This document shows, piece after piece, positions 25,116 through 33,811 of a DNA stretch of 64,000 bases. A model generated the notes under the pieces. That model was not told where the DNA came from and searched no databases. It saw only the letters and a program-made list of their open reading frames with translations. The stretch covers positions 17,224-81,223 of the forward strand of contig NZ_JH376431.1 of the NCBI RefSeq assembly GCF_000233455.1. Reading direction: 5' to 3'. The translations under genes and the position numbers were made by a program. Source of the stretch: [Clostridium] citroniae WAL-17108 (GTDB lineage Bacteria; Bacillota; Clostridia; Lachnospirales; Lachnospiraceae). Positions within the stretch are counted from its first letter, which is position 1. Each line of letters starts with the position of its first letter.

Positions 25116-25925
25116 TTATGCAATTATATGCAGCAGTGAAAGCACCACACCGATCACAATGGTCAAGATGACCAGTTTATACGTGGTCCACTTCTTCACC
25201 TTGATCAGGTAGAAGATCAGCCCGGTAAACAATACGGGCAGCAGCCTGGGGGCAATGGCATCGATCATATCCTGGATTGCCACAATCTTCTGCTGGTCTC
25301 CCGGCATGCTGGCCACGTACTGTATGGGTGTTGTTATCTTTACAAAGTTAACAGCCAGTCCGGAGATGACCGTCACACCGATCATGCTTGCAACCCCTGA
25401 TATCTGTTCCATCTTGCTGCTCAGGGTGGCGATGATGTTGGTTCCCAGTTTATAACCCCACATTCCTGTGAGCACCTTTGCTGCCAGAAGGATTATGTTC
25501 ATTGCCACAAAGAACAGGATGGGTCCCATGATCAGGCCGTCCATGGCCAGTGACGCTCCAATGGTGGCAAACAGGGGCGCCAGACAAAACTGGGCCAGGG
25601 AATCGCCGATTCCGGCCAGAGGGCCCATAAGAGCCATTTTGATATTGCGGATCTCGCTGGAAGGCGTCCGGTTCTCCAGCATTACCAGATGAAGGCTGGT
25701 AATAAATGGAAGAAAATGGATGTTGGTATTAAAAAACTCAATGTTTTCCTTTAACGCTTCCTGAAGCTTGTCATCATCATCCTTATACATCTTGCGCAGG
25801 GAGGGATACAGCACATTGGCATATCCAAGGCCCTGGTAATTGCCGTAGTTAAAACCGTTCTGCAGGAAATACGCCCGCAGGGATGTCTTTAAATAATCTT
25901 TTTTCTCCAACTGATTAGATGCCAT
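25116..25925 (-). CDS. agaD: PTS mannose-family IID component
   Basis: Membrane subunit IID of a mannose/N-acetylgalactosamine-type PTS permease. 269 residues with the family features LKTSLRAYFLQNGFNYGNYQ, GLGYANVLYPSLRKMY, HFLPFITSLHLVMLENRTP and MALMGPLAGIGDSLAQFC. The start codon is taken as 25925 (MASNQLEKKDYL); a TTG at 25937 is also possible. It overlaps the end of IIC by 11 bases. With IIA, IIB and IIC it should import and phosphorylate glycosaminoglycan disaccharides; specificity is inferred from the hydrolase and lyase genes around it. Confidence 0.93.
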   Translation of the reverse strand: MASNQLEKKDYLKTSLRAYFLQNGFNYGNYQGLGYANVLYPSLRKMYKDDDDKLQEALKENIEFFNTNIHFLPFITSLHLVMLENRTPSSEIRNIKMALMGPLAGIGDSLAQFCLAPLFATIGASLAMDGLIMGPILFFVAMNIILLAAKVLTGMWGYKLGTNIIATLSSKMEQISGVASMIGVTVISGLAVNFVKITTPIQYVASMPGDQQKIVAIQDMIDAIAPRLLPVLFTGLIFYLIKVKKWTTYKLVILTIVIGVVLSLLHIIA

Positions 25926-26703
25926 CTTCAAATTCAACCTCCACTTCTTCTACAGATTCGCCGGATCCTCTGCCTGCGTTAAAAAATACAAGTAATGCGA
26001 TCGCTGTTCCGATCACCGCTACCCCCATAACAGGAAGGTTCAGGTATGCGATCGCGATATAGCCCAGCAGCACAAAAGGAATCAGTTCCTTTTTAGCCAT
26101 AACATTGAGGATCATGGCAAAACCAATGGCCGGAAGCATTTTCCCTGCCACTCCCAGTCCATTGCTGAGCCAGGCCGGAATCAGGGAGATGACCTTTGAA
26201 AGGCCATCGGAGCTGAAGGCGCCGCCAAATCCAATGATAAAACCAACCACCGCGAACACGCATACGGTGGCATTGGCCGCAATGCGGAATCCTCTGAAAT
26301 CCTTTTTGTCCAGAGCTTTATAGGCAAAGCTGGTGAGCGTGGTGGCAAATGTGTAGGTGGCTGTGATCACAAACTGGAATGCAACTGCAAAGGGGAAGGA
26401 AAGCGCCAGGGCCGATCCCACATCGATCCCCGAATCCTTCATGGTAATGGCGATAATGGTCCCCACAATGCCGGGGCCCATGGGGTTAGGAGGCACGGAA
26501 CCTCCCTGGGATACGCCGAATCCCATAAACGCAAGTTCTCCCACAGCTCCCATGGCAAGTCCGGTTGGCAGATCCCCTAAGATCAGGCCCACGCCTGCCG
26601 CCATTACAAGGCACCTGTTGGTATAGATACCGAACAGCATACCTGCCAGACAGAAAGCTGTCCATAAACCGATAAGTAAACACTGAAACATACTGATTGT
26701 CAC
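25915..26703 (-). CDS. agaW: PTS mannose-family IIC component
   Basis: Membrane channel subunit IIC, about 262 residues, with motifs GDLPTGLAMGAVGELAFMGF and GGSVPPNPMGPGIVGTI. A GTG start at 26703 (reading (M)TISMFQCLLIGLW) has GGAGG 8 bases upstream; the ATG at 26718 lies only 2 bases after its AAGGAG and is less likely. The C-terminus is acidic (SVEEVEVEFEDGI). It overlaps IID. Confidence 0.92.
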   Translation of the reverse strand: MTISMFQCLLIGLWTAFCLAGMLFGIYTNRCLVMAAGVGLILGDLPTGLAMGAVGELAFMGFGVSQGGSVPPNPMGPGIVGTIIAITMKDSGIDVGSALALSFPFAVAFQFVITATYTFATTLTSFAYKALDKKDFRGFRIAANATVCVFAVVGFIIGFGGAFSSDGLSKVISLIPAWLSNGLGVAGKMLPAIGFAMILNVMAKKELIPFVLLGYIAIAYLNLPVMGVAVIGTAIALLVFFNAGRGSGESVEEVEVEFEDGI

Positions 26704-26726
26704 AATCAATCCCTCCATTCTCCTTT

Positions 26727-27218
26727 TTATAAGTATTTATTCAAATCCACTTTTGCAGCCCCGTCATCCCCGGAAGCAGTGGTCTTTGTGTTAAAAGTGA
26801 TCCCATATTGATCCCGCATTTTACGCAGGGCCGCCTTGTCATCCTCCCCCAGGGCAATGTATTTGCTTACATCCTCCTTGCCCGGCGCATGATGGATATT
26901 GCCCACATTGATCTCCTTTACAGGAACTCCGCCCGCCACCAGCTTAAGGGCGTCCCCGGTTGTCTTGCACACAATGAATATGGTCTGCTTCGGGGATGCC
27001 TTCATGATCACATCACAGGTGTGCCGGATGGAAAAGAAACGCATTGCAATAGTTTTAGGCACCACGGCTTTCATCAGCGTCTGCTGCATGGGATCCTCGC
27101 TGGCTGAGTCGTTGGCCACGATCACCGTGTTTACCCCCAGCGCCTTGATCCAGAGCTGTCCCTGTCCGTGGATCAGCCTCTCATCAATTCTGAATGCTAC
27201 AATATTTGGTTCTGCCAT
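26727..27218 (-). CDS. agaV: PTS mannose-family IIB component
   Basis: Cytoplasmic phosphotransfer subunit IIB, 163 residues. It carries the family motif RIDERLIHGQGQLWIKAL, with H17 the phosphorylated histidine, and VIVANDSASEDPMQQTLMK. AGGAGG lies 8 bases before the start at 27218. It receives phosphate from IIA and passes it to the sugar at IIC/IID. Confidence 0.93.
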   Translation of the reverse strand: MAEPNIVAFRIDERLIHGQGQLWIKALGVNTVIVANDSASEDPMQQTLMKAVVPKTIAMRFFSIRHTCDVIMKASPKQTIFIVCKTTGDALKLVAGGVPVKEINVGNIHHAPGKEDVSKYIALGEDDKAALRKMRDQYGITFNTKTTASGDDGAAKVDLNKYL

Positions 27219-27276
27219 TCTCATATCCTCCTATGGCTGTCCGTCATCTGTCCTTCAGACGCCGGAGCGGTTTATT

Positions 27277-28464
27277 TTACCAATATAAGTTCCAGTCTTT
27301 GTAAAAACGCATCAGCGCTTCCATATAATAGTAGTCTCCCCATATATTCCCCTCATCCACCCCTTTTCCCGAATGCCAGGAGTAGACGCCGTGAAGAAGT
27401 ACGGGCGCGCCTTCCCTGATATCCGGATTGGTGTATCCGGTCATCAGCGCCTTCAGGATGCTGTGCATTGCGTGTTGATAGGTCTCTTTTTCCGGATGTA
27501 CCTCGGGAAGGTACTTTAGCATCTCATGGATACCGCACACCGCCACAGCGGCGGCTGAGGAATCCCTGGACTGGCAGTCCCCGTCCGTAAAGATCAGATC
27601 CCAGTAGCACACATCATCCTGAGGCAGGCGGTTGAGAAAGTAATTAGTCATTCCCTCAAACAGCGGCAACGCACTGCTGTCCCTTGTGTATCTGTAATTC
27701 AGCGGGATTCCGTATATCCCCCAGGCCTGGCCCCTGGCCCAGGCCGACTCATCACTGTATCCCTGCCTGGTGACGCCCCTGACCGGCTCCCCTGTTTCAG
27801 GATCAAAGTAGAAGGTGTGGTATGCGGAGGCATCCTCACGGATCACATACCGGCAGGCGGTTTCATAATGGCGTACCGCCGCATTTTTATATGTATCATC
27901 CCCTGTCACCTGGGATGCCCAGTACAGCAGAGGAATATTTAAAAGGCAGTCAATGATCAGACGGTAATTATCCCTGGCTCCCAGCTCTCCCCAGGCCTGG
28001 ATGAAACCGCCCTTTTCCTGAAAGCGCTCCAAGAGCTTATCCGCTGCCAGAAGCCCCGCTCTTTTCCCTTCCTCAGAACCGGTCAGCTTATAGCCGGCCA
28101 CACAGGAAAGGCTGTAAAGGAATCCCAAATCGTGATGGTCCAGTTCAATGCGTTTTTCCACACGGTTCAGGAATGATGATACATTCTGTTCCGTCAGACG
28201 GCGAAATTCCCCATCCCCGGTGTACTCATAGCACAGCCACAAAAGTCCTGTCCAGAAACCGTCTGTCCATTCAATATTTTCAATGATGCCGTATGTCTGG
28301 TCCTTCGCCGCCGAAGAAGGGAACTTTGTTCCGAAATACTTCATATTACAGCGCACCTGCCCGACCACACGGTCAATGGCTTCCTCCACCTCCTGTCTGG
28401 AGAGAAGTCCGCCTGCAAGGTAGATGTCCTTTTTTTTGATTGGTTCCACATGTATCTCTCTCAT
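27277..28464 (-). CDS. ugl: unsaturated glucuronyl hydrolase (GH88)
   Basis: Cytoplasmic enzyme that hydrates the unsaturated uronic acid of lyase-generated glycosaminoglycan disaccharides, releasing dehydrouronate and amino sugar. 395 residues, alpha/alpha barrel. Catalytic acids match the family: D112 in HHDLGFLYSLSC and D172 in LIIDCLLNIPLLYWAS. NIEWTDGFWTGLLWLCYEYTG and GYSDESAWARGQAWGIYG are also conserved. It lies between PTS IIA and IIB, the arrangement of streptococcal hyaluronan loci. The dehydrouronate isomerase/reductase genes are not in the window. Confidence 0.94.
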   Translation of the reverse strand: MREIHVEPIKKKDIYLAGGLLSRQEVEEAIDRVVGQVRCNMKYFGTKFPSSAAKDQTYGIIENIEWTDGFWTGLLWLCYEYTGDGEFRRLTEQNVSSFLNRVEKRIELDHHDLGFLYSLSCVAGYKLTGSEEGKRAGLLAADKLLERFQEKGGFIQAWGELGARDNYRLIIDCLLNIPLLYWASQVTGDDTYKNAAVRHYETACRYVIREDASAYHTFYFDPETGEPVRGVTRQGYSDESAWARGQAWGIYGIPLNYRYTRDSSALPLFEGMTNYFLNRLPQDDVCYWDLIFTDGDCQSRDSSAAAVAVCGIHEMLKYLPEVHPEKETYQHAMHSILKALMTGYTNPDIREGAPVLLHGVYSWHSGKGVDEGNIWGDYYYMEALMRFYKDWNLYW

Positions 28465-28502
28465 CATGTCTCCCTTTCCCCATCCTTATACTATCATATT
28501 CT

Positions 28503-28937
28503 TTACAGGCCGTCCTCGAATTCCGGTTCCTGCCCTTCACTGTCCAGGCAGTCCAGGTCCCTGATCCCCTCTCTGCCCGCTGCCAGCACGGCTGCCGCCA
28601 GTTCATCCAGACCGTACACGGGTCTGGAGAACACCGCTTCCACCAACCCCGCCATATTGACACCTGCCATCACCTTGATCCGCCTGTCCCTCAGTTCTTC
28701 CCTCAGGGCTGCCGCTACATTAAAGGGCGTTCCGCCCACCAGGTCGGCCAGAATCAGGATCTCCTCTCCCTCCAGGGCTTTTACGGATCCTATCATGGCT
28801 TCCTTTAGATCAGACGGGCTGCACCCCTCCGGGAAATCCACCCCGGCCGTATTCTCAGGCCGTCCTGCCACCAGCGCAATGGCGCTTAAGAGCCCTGTGG
28901 GGAAATGTCCATGGCCTGTTACAATGATTCCTGTCAT
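28503..28937 (-). CDS. agaF: PTS mannose-family IIA component
   Basis: Cytoplasmic IIA subunit, 144 residues, accepting phosphate from HPr on H9 (TGHGHFPTGLLSAI). LADLVGGTPFNVAAALREEL is the second family signature. It is the first gene of the operon, with its start 93 bases downstream of the likely transcription start, and GGGAG 7 bases before the ATG. The C-terminal tail is acidic, like that of IIC. Confidence 0.94.
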   Translation of the reverse strand: MTGIIVTGHGHFPTGLLSAIALVAGRPENTAGVDFPEGCSPSDLKEAMIGSVKALEGEEILILADLVGGTPFNVAAALREELRDRRIKVMAGVNMAGLVEAVFSRPVYGLDELAAAVLAAGREGIRDLDCLDSEGQEPEFEDGL

Positions 28938-28955
28938 TTCTTTACTCCCTTCTAA

Positions 28956-28972
28956 GTTTACTGCTTGTTTAC
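28956..28972. promoter_or_regulatory. two GTTTAC half-sites 11 bases apart
   Basis: GTTTAC at 28956-28961 and 28967-28972, one helical turn apart, between the operon's transcription start and the IIA gene. They match the half-site of the palindrome at 29012 and may be auxiliary LacI-type operators. Confidence 0.5.
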
Positions 28973-29011
28973 CTGTTTTTCCTTGTTATTCATTGTCTTT
29001 TTCGCTTTTTT

Positions 29012-29027
29012 AGTAAACCGGTTTACT
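29012..29027. promoter_or_regulatory. LacI-type operator palindrome
   Basis: Perfect 16-base palindrome AGTAAACCGGTTTACT, with the central CG typical of LacI/GalR operators. It lies just downstream of the -10 box, about +4 to +19 of the glycosaminoglycan operon, so bound repressor should block transcription. The obvious candidate is the LacI-type regulator at the operon's end. Confidence 0.8.
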
Positions 29028-29036
29028 TATGATTGA

Positions 29037-29065
29037 AGTATAGTATTCTTTACTATAGATGTCAA
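29037..29065 (-). promoter_or_regulatory. promoter of the glycosaminoglycan operon
   Basis: Minus strand consensus TTGACA (29060-29065), 17-base spacer, TATACT (29037-29042), followed immediately by the operator palindrome. Confidence 0.8.
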
Positions 29066-29203
29066 TAGAAAATTGAATCCCTTATTATCTTCTGCTATTT
29101 TGCATAGTTTTTATAGTATTTTTTGTGCATATATTACATTTCAATCTCCAATTTTAGGAATTTTCATATCCTATACATCGCTCTCTCCTATTTGTCTGTT
29201 TTG

Positions 29204-29222
29204 GTAAACAAAATAAGTTTAC
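29204..29222. promoter_or_regulatory. upstream GTAAAC/GTTTAC inverted half-sites
   Basis: GTAAAC at 29204-29209 and GTTTAC at 29217-29222 are inverted around 7 bases, with a further GTTTAC at 29229-29234. They lie about 200 bases upstream of the main operator, a spacing that could support DNA looping. The surrounding 28938-29294 region holds no gene. Confidence 0.5.
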
Positions 29223-29294
29223 ACGTTTGGTTTACAAGTTTTATTCCTATCTTGCCGCACCCGTCCAAGCGGTTCCCTCAGAGACACCACACAC

Positions 29295-29354
29295 AAAAAA
29301 GCAGGAGCATGGGACGGCGCGGCTTTCTCCGTCCATCCCATACTTCTGCTTTTT
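29295..29354. terminator. terminator after ABC exporter operon
   Basis: AAAAAGCAG...CTGCTTTTT flanking an inner ATGGGACGG/CCGTCC-CCCAT stem. Strong in both directions, 29 bases after the exporter stop. Confidence 0.85.
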
Positions 29355-29383
29355 ATATTCCATCATACATTCATCAACTGCTT

Positions 29384-31273
29384 TTAATCCAGTTCCAGTC
29401 CGCCTGTATACAGCTGATAATAGATTCCTTTTTCCCTGATCAGGCTGGCGTGATCCCCTCTTTCCACAATATTGCCATGGTCCAGGACCATGATGGCGTC
29501 TGAATTGCGGATGGTGGACAGCCTGTGGGCAATGACAAATACGGTCCTGCCCTTCATCAGCTCATCCATCCCGCTCTGGACCAGGGCCTCAGTCCTGGTA
29601 TCAATGCTGGAAGTGGCTTCATCCAGGATCAGGACAGGCGGGTCTGCAATGGCGGCCCGGGCAATGGCCAGAAGCTGGCGCTGCCCCTGAGACAGTTCCT
29701 CCCCGTCTCCTGTAAGCATGGTGTCATATCCCTGCGGCAGCATGCCTATGAACTGGTCCGCATTGGCCAGCATGGCCGCCCCGTAAACCTCCTCATCCGT
29801 GGCATCCAGCTTGCCGTAGCGTATGTTCTCCCTTATGGTTCCGGTAAACAGGTGGGTGTCCTGAAGCACGATCCCCAGAGAATGTCGCAGATCATCCTTT
29901 CGTATCTCTCCTATGTCGATCCCGTCATAGGTAATGGAGCCCTTCTGTATATCATAGAACCGGTTGATCAGATTGGTGATGGTGGTTTTTCCGGCTCCCG
30001 TGGAGCCCACAAAGGCCAGCTTCTGCCCCGGCTTCGCATACAGGCTTATGTTGTGCAGCACCATGCGGCCCGGTTCGTATCCGAAATCCATATCCTGAAA
30101 CCGCACATCCCCATTAAGTTTCGTATATGAAAACGTTCCGTTGCCATTGGGATATTTCCACGCCCATGTGTTGGTGCGCTCCCCCACCTCTGCCAGCTCC
30201 CCGTTCTCCCCTTCCCTGGCATTGACCAGGGTCACAGCCCCCTGGTCTGCCTCAGGCGCCTCATCCATCATGTTGAAGATCCGCTCCGCCCCTGCCAGGG
30301 CCATGATAATGGAGTTGGACTGTTGGGATATCTGGGCAAAGGGCTGGTTAAAGCTCTTGGTAAACTGCAGATAGGAGGCGATCTGCCCCAGGCTCAGGCT
30401 GGCCAGGCCGCTGAGCGAAAGGACTCCTCCCGTGATGGCCGTGAGCACAAACTGCAGGTTTCCTATATTGGTTATCACCGGCATGATCACATTGGCATAC
30501 CGGTTGGCGTTAAAGGCACTGTGAAAAAGTGTTTCATTCAGAGCGTCAAACTCCTCCTTTGTCTCCGGCTCGTGGTTGAACACCTTGATCACCTTCTGGC
30601 CGCTTAGGCGCTCCTCAATATACCCGGTCACCCTGCCGATGGCCAGCTGCTGCGCCACAAAATGTTTCCCGCATCTTCCGGCCAGTGTACGGCTGACAAA
30701 CAGCATGAGGATCACCATGGCCGCTGCCAGCACGGACAGGGGAAGGCTGATGCTTATCATTACCCCTGAGATGGCGATGATGGTGATCAGGGAGGAAAAT
30801 GCCATGGGCAGCGCCTGGTTGATCATCTGCCGCAAAGTATCGATATCATTGGTATACCGGCTCATCAGTTCCCCGTGGGGATGCTGGTCAAAGTAACGGA
30901 TGGGAAGGCTCTGCATGTGCTCAAACATCTCATCCCTTATCCTCTTTTGCACGCCCTGGCCGATATTCACCATCAGGCGGTTATAGATATAGGTACAGGC
31001 AACACCCACCACATAGAATACGGCCAGCCCCATCATGGCATGGTTCAGGGATGTAAAATCCGGACCCTGCCGCCCCAGGAGAGGGGTGATAAAGTCATCG
31101 ATCAGAACCATAAGGAACAGAGGGCCTGCCACATTGGCCAGAGCGCTGACCACAATAGTGATCAGTACACAGACAAATTGCAGCCTGTAAGTGCTGGCCA
31201 CATATCCCATGAGCCGCTTTGCCGTTCTGGCATAATGGCTGTTAAGCTTAAATGAATGATTGTCCTTTCTCAT
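29384..31273 (-). CDS. ABC exporter half-transporter, canonical ATPase site (partner of 31270-33039)
   Basis: 629-residue type IV ABC exporter with a membrane domain of six helices (about residues 20-330) and a C-terminal ATPase. Walker A GSTGAGKTT, signature LSQGQRQLL and Walker B LILDEATS with the catalytic Glu intact. An insertion of about 50 residues sits between the membrane domain and the ATPase (around GEVGERTNTW-like acidic stretch after PEADQGAVTLV). Probably exports drugs or lipids as a heterodimer with the upstream gene, whose stop overlaps this start by four bases (ATGA). Confidence 0.93.
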   Translation of the reverse strand: MRKDNHSFKLNSHYARTAKRLMGYVASTYRLQFVCVLITIVVSALANVAGPLFLMVLIDDFITPLLGRQGPDFTSLNHAMMGLAVFYVVGVACTYIYNRLMVNIGQGVQKRIRDEMFEHMQSLPIRYFDQHPHGELMSRYTNDIDTLRQMINQALPMAFSSLITIIAISGVMISISLPLSVLAAAMVILMLFVSRTLAGRCGKHFVAQQLAIGRVTGYIEERLSGQKVIKVFNHEPETKEEFDALNETLFHSAFNANRYANVIMPVITNIGNLQFVLTAITGGVLSLSGLASLSLGQIASYLQFTKSFNQPFAQISQQSNSIIMALAGAERIFNMMDEAPEADQGAVTLVNAREGENGELAEVGERTNTWAWKYPNGNGTFSYTKLNGDVRFQDMDFGYEPGRMVLHNISLYAKPGQKLAFVGSTGAGKTTITNLINRFYDIQKGSITYDGIDIGEIRKDDLRHSLGIVLQDTHLFTGTIRENIRYGKLDATDEEVYGAAMLANADQFIGMLPQGYDTMLTGDGEELSQGQRQLLAIARAAIADPPVLILDEATSSIDTRTEALVQSGMDELMKGRTVFVIAHRLSTIRNSDAIMVLDHGNIVERGDHASLIREKGIYYQLYTGGLELD

Positions 31274-33039
31274 TCTTCCTCTCCTCCTTTCTTCTGGGAC
31301 TGGTACACTTCCCTGTATATTTTGTTTCTCTCAAGGAGCTCTGAGGGAGTGCCGAAATCGTCCACCCTGCCGTTGTTCAGCACGATCACTTTATCAGCAT
31401 CCTCCACCGAGGAGATCCTTTGTGCTATGATCAGTTTGGTGGTATCCGGTATCTCCTCTCTGAAAGCCCTTCGGATCAGCGCATCCGTCTTGGTGTCCAC
31501 TGCGCTGGTGGAATCGTCCAGTATGAGTATCCTGGGCTTTTTTAACAGTGCCCTGGCAATGCAGAGCCTTTGTTTCTGGCCCCCCGACACATTGGTTCCC
31601 CCCTGGTCCAAAAATGTGTCATACCGGTCCGGAAACTGCTGTACAAACTCATCCGCCTGGGCCAGCCTGCATGCATGGATCATTTCCTCATCCGATGCCT
31701 GTGGGTTCCCCCATTTCAGGTTGTCGCGGATGGTGCCGGTGAACAGGACATTTTTCTGGAGCACCATGGCCACCTGGTCCCTGAGGCGTTCCAGATCATA
31801 TTCCCTCACATCCCGGCCTCCCACCAAAAGTCTTCCCTGTGTCACATCATAAAGCCTTGGGATCAGCTGTACCAAAGTGGTCTTGGAACTGCCTGTGCCG
31901 CCCAGGATCCCTACGGTTTCCCCGGACCGGATATGGATATCCACATCCTTAAGGGCCAGCTTCTCCTTGTCTCCTATGTAGCTGAAGCTTACATGTTCAA
32001 AGTCAATGCTGCCGTCAGCCACCTCATGGACAGGATGTTCCGGGGCATTTAGGGTACTGGTCTCCTCCAGCACCTCCACAATACGCTCCGCGGAGGAGCG
32101 GGCCATGATGACCATAACAAACACCATGGACAGCATCATAAGGCTGGAAAGGATCTGTACCGCATAGATGATCATACTGGTCAGCTCGCCTGTGGACATG
32201 CTGTTTCCCACGATCAGCCTGGCTCCCAGTCCCGACACCAGCAGAATACAGTTGTACATGCAAAACTGCATCAGCGGACTGTTCCATGCCACAATTTTTT
32301 CCGCATATTTAAACTGGTAAAACACATCCTGGGATATGCGGTGGAATTTCTCCGCCTCATAAGGCTCCCTCACATAGGCTTTTACCACGCGGATGGCGTT
32401 TAGGTTCTCCTGGACCACCCGGTTCAGCACATCATAGCGCTTAAACACCGCCTCAAAATACGGGTGGGCCTTGATCACAATATAGAACAGCCCTGCCCCC
32501 AGCACGGGAAGTATGACAAAGAAAATAGTGGACAGTTCCCTGCTGATCCTCAACGCCATGAGAAGGGCGAACACCAGCATGATGGGCCCACGTATGGCGA
32601 TTCGGATCACCATCTGGTATGCGTTCTGCACATTGGTCACATCCGTGGTCAGCCTGGTCACCAGGCTGGAAGGCGAAAACCGGTCAATATTGGCAAATGA
32701 AAAATCCTGTATGCGGTAAAACATATCCTTTCTCAGATTTTTTGCCATGCCGGCTGAGGCTTTTGCGGCATTGGTGCCTGCCATGATCCCAAAAAACAGG
32801 GCCAGCATGGACATGATGATCAGCACCAGCCCCACCTTAAGGATATAATGGATGCTTCCTCCATTGATCCCCCTGTCAATGATAAGTGCCATTACACCCG
32901 GCACCAGCACCTCCATCAACACCTCCAGAACCACGAATACAGGGCACCGGAGCGAGGGCTTTTTATATTCCCGGACCGAGGAAAGCAGGGTCCGGATCGT
33001 TTTTTTATGTTGCCCTATCACAGTTAAAACCTCCTTCAT
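31270..33039 (-). CDS. ABC exporter half-transporter with degenerate ATPase site
   Basis: 589-residue ABC exporter subunit, six membrane helices then ATPase. Walker A is GGTGSSKTT and Walker B is ILILDDSTS, where Asp replaces the catalytic Glu; the signature motif VSGGQKQRL is intact. This asymmetry is typical of heterodimeric exporters (BmrCD, TM287/288 type), where one site is non-hydrolytic. It follows the MarR gene by 78 bases, a gap that contains a GC-rich hairpin (about 33070-33110), and overlaps the second subunit by four bases. Confidence 0.93.
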   Translation of the reverse strand: MKEVLTVIGQHKKTIRTLLSSVREYKKPSLRCPVFVVLEVLMEVLVPGVMALIIDRGINGGSIHYILKVGLVLIIMSMLALFFGIMAGTNAAKASAGMAKNLRKDMFYRIQDFSFANIDRFSPSSLVTRLTTDVTNVQNAYQMVIRIAIRGPIMLVFALLMALRISRELSTIFFVILPVLGAGLFYIVIKAHPYFEAVFKRYDVLNRVVQENLNAIRVVKAYVREPYEAEKFHRISQDVFYQFKYAEKIVAWNSPLMQFCMYNCILLVSGLGARLIVGNSMSTGELTSMIIYAVQILSSLMMLSMVFVMVIMARSSAERIVEVLEETSTLNAPEHPVHEVADGSIDFEHVSFSYIGDKEKLALKDVDIHIRSGETVGILGGTGSSKTTLVQLIPRLYDVTQGRLLVGGRDVREYDLERLRDQVAMVLQKNVLFTGTIRDNLKWGNPQASDEEMIHACRLAQADEFVQQFPDRYDTFLDQGGTNVSGGQKQRLCIARALLKKPRILILDDSTSAVDTKTDALIRRAFREEIPDTTKLIIAQRISSVEDADKVIVLNNGRVDDFGTPSELLERNKIYREVYQSQKKGGEEE

Positions 33040-33117
33040 TGTTTCATTTTCCTGATTTTAAGGTAATTTAAAGAGCCTAGGTAAATGCCGCCCCTTGCGG
33101 CCATAGGCCCTTTCCCA

Positions 33118-33603
33118 TCACATAAGATTATTTATCATCTTCATACCGGTGGCAATGAATGCCTCAAGCTCCCTCTGGGGTATCCCCCTGGTGACCAGAT
33201 GTTCCATTTCCAGGATGTCCCGCAGTACCTGCTCCTCCATCCCGGCTCCCTTTTCAGTGGCAATGATCTTCTTACATCTGGCATCGTGGGATGCCTCCTC
33301 CCTGTAAATAAGTCCCCGTTTCTCCATCAGCTTCAGGATCTCCGTTGCCGTGGGACGGCGCAGGTTAAACTCCTCCTCCACATCTTTTTGGAACAGATCC
33401 CTCTCCTTATGACGGCTCAGGATAAAATGAAGGATCCCATTCTGTGCCGGGGTCAGGCCTGCGATGCAGTCCAGACTGTCAATCTTTCTTCTGACCAGGT
33501 TGGAAAGCGTGGCGATCAGCCGGACCGTGGGATTGACCGGCAATGTTCCGGCCGCCTTTGGCCTGACCGGCGCGGGATCTGACGGACCTGAATGTACGCT
33601 CAT
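33118..33603 (-). CDS. MarR-family transcriptional regulator of the ABC exporter
   Basis: 161-residue winged-helix repressor: GLTPAQNGILHFILSRH, FQKDVEEEFNLRRPTATEIL and MEKRGLIYREEASHDARCKK form the DNA-binding domain. The start at 33603 has AAGGAGT 9 bases upstream; the frame extending to 33636 is not needed. First gene of an operon with the two exporter halves. A palindrome at its promoter suggests autoregulation with release by a ligand, the classic MarR arrangement. Confidence 0.9.
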   Translation of the reverse strand: MSVHSGPSDPAPVRPKAAGTLPVNPTVRLIATLSNLVRRKIDSLDCIAGLTPAQNGILHFILSRHKERDLFQKDVEEEFNLRRPTATEILKLMEKRGLIYREEASHDARCKKIIATEKGAGMEEQVLRDILEMEHLVTRGIPQRELEAFIATGMKMINNLM

Positions 33604-33668
33604 AAGACAAAAACTCCTTTCATGATAAAGAAACACTTCTCCAATGGCCTCCGGATATTCCCTTAATC

Positions 33669-33684
33669 TGTTAGCCTCCTAACA
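33669..33684. promoter_or_regulatory. MarR operator palindrome
   Basis: TGTTAG-CCTC-CTAACA, perfect 6-bp arms around 4 bases, adjoining the -10 box and covering the transcription start of the MarR-exporter operon. Confidence 0.7.
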
Positions 33685-33713
33685 ATATTACGCCACGCAC
33701 AGTGGAATGTCAA
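33685..33713 (-). promoter_or_regulatory. promoter of MarR-ABC exporter operon
   Basis: Minus strand TTGACA (33708-33713), 17-base spacer, TAATAT (33685-33690). Confidence 0.75.
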
Positions 33714-33778
33714 TCAACTTCACACATTTGTAACAGGCCGTGCCATGCAATATTTCCCCTTTTTTAGCAAAAACCCAA

Positions 33779-33806
33779 TTTACATCCGGAAGATTCCTGA
33801 TATAAT
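33779..33806 (+). promoter_or_regulatory. promoter for azlCD
   Basis: TTTACA (33779-33784), 16-base spacer, TATAAT (33801-33806). Predicts a 5' leader of about 100 bases. Confidence 0.75.
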
Positions 33807-33811
33807 GGAAA

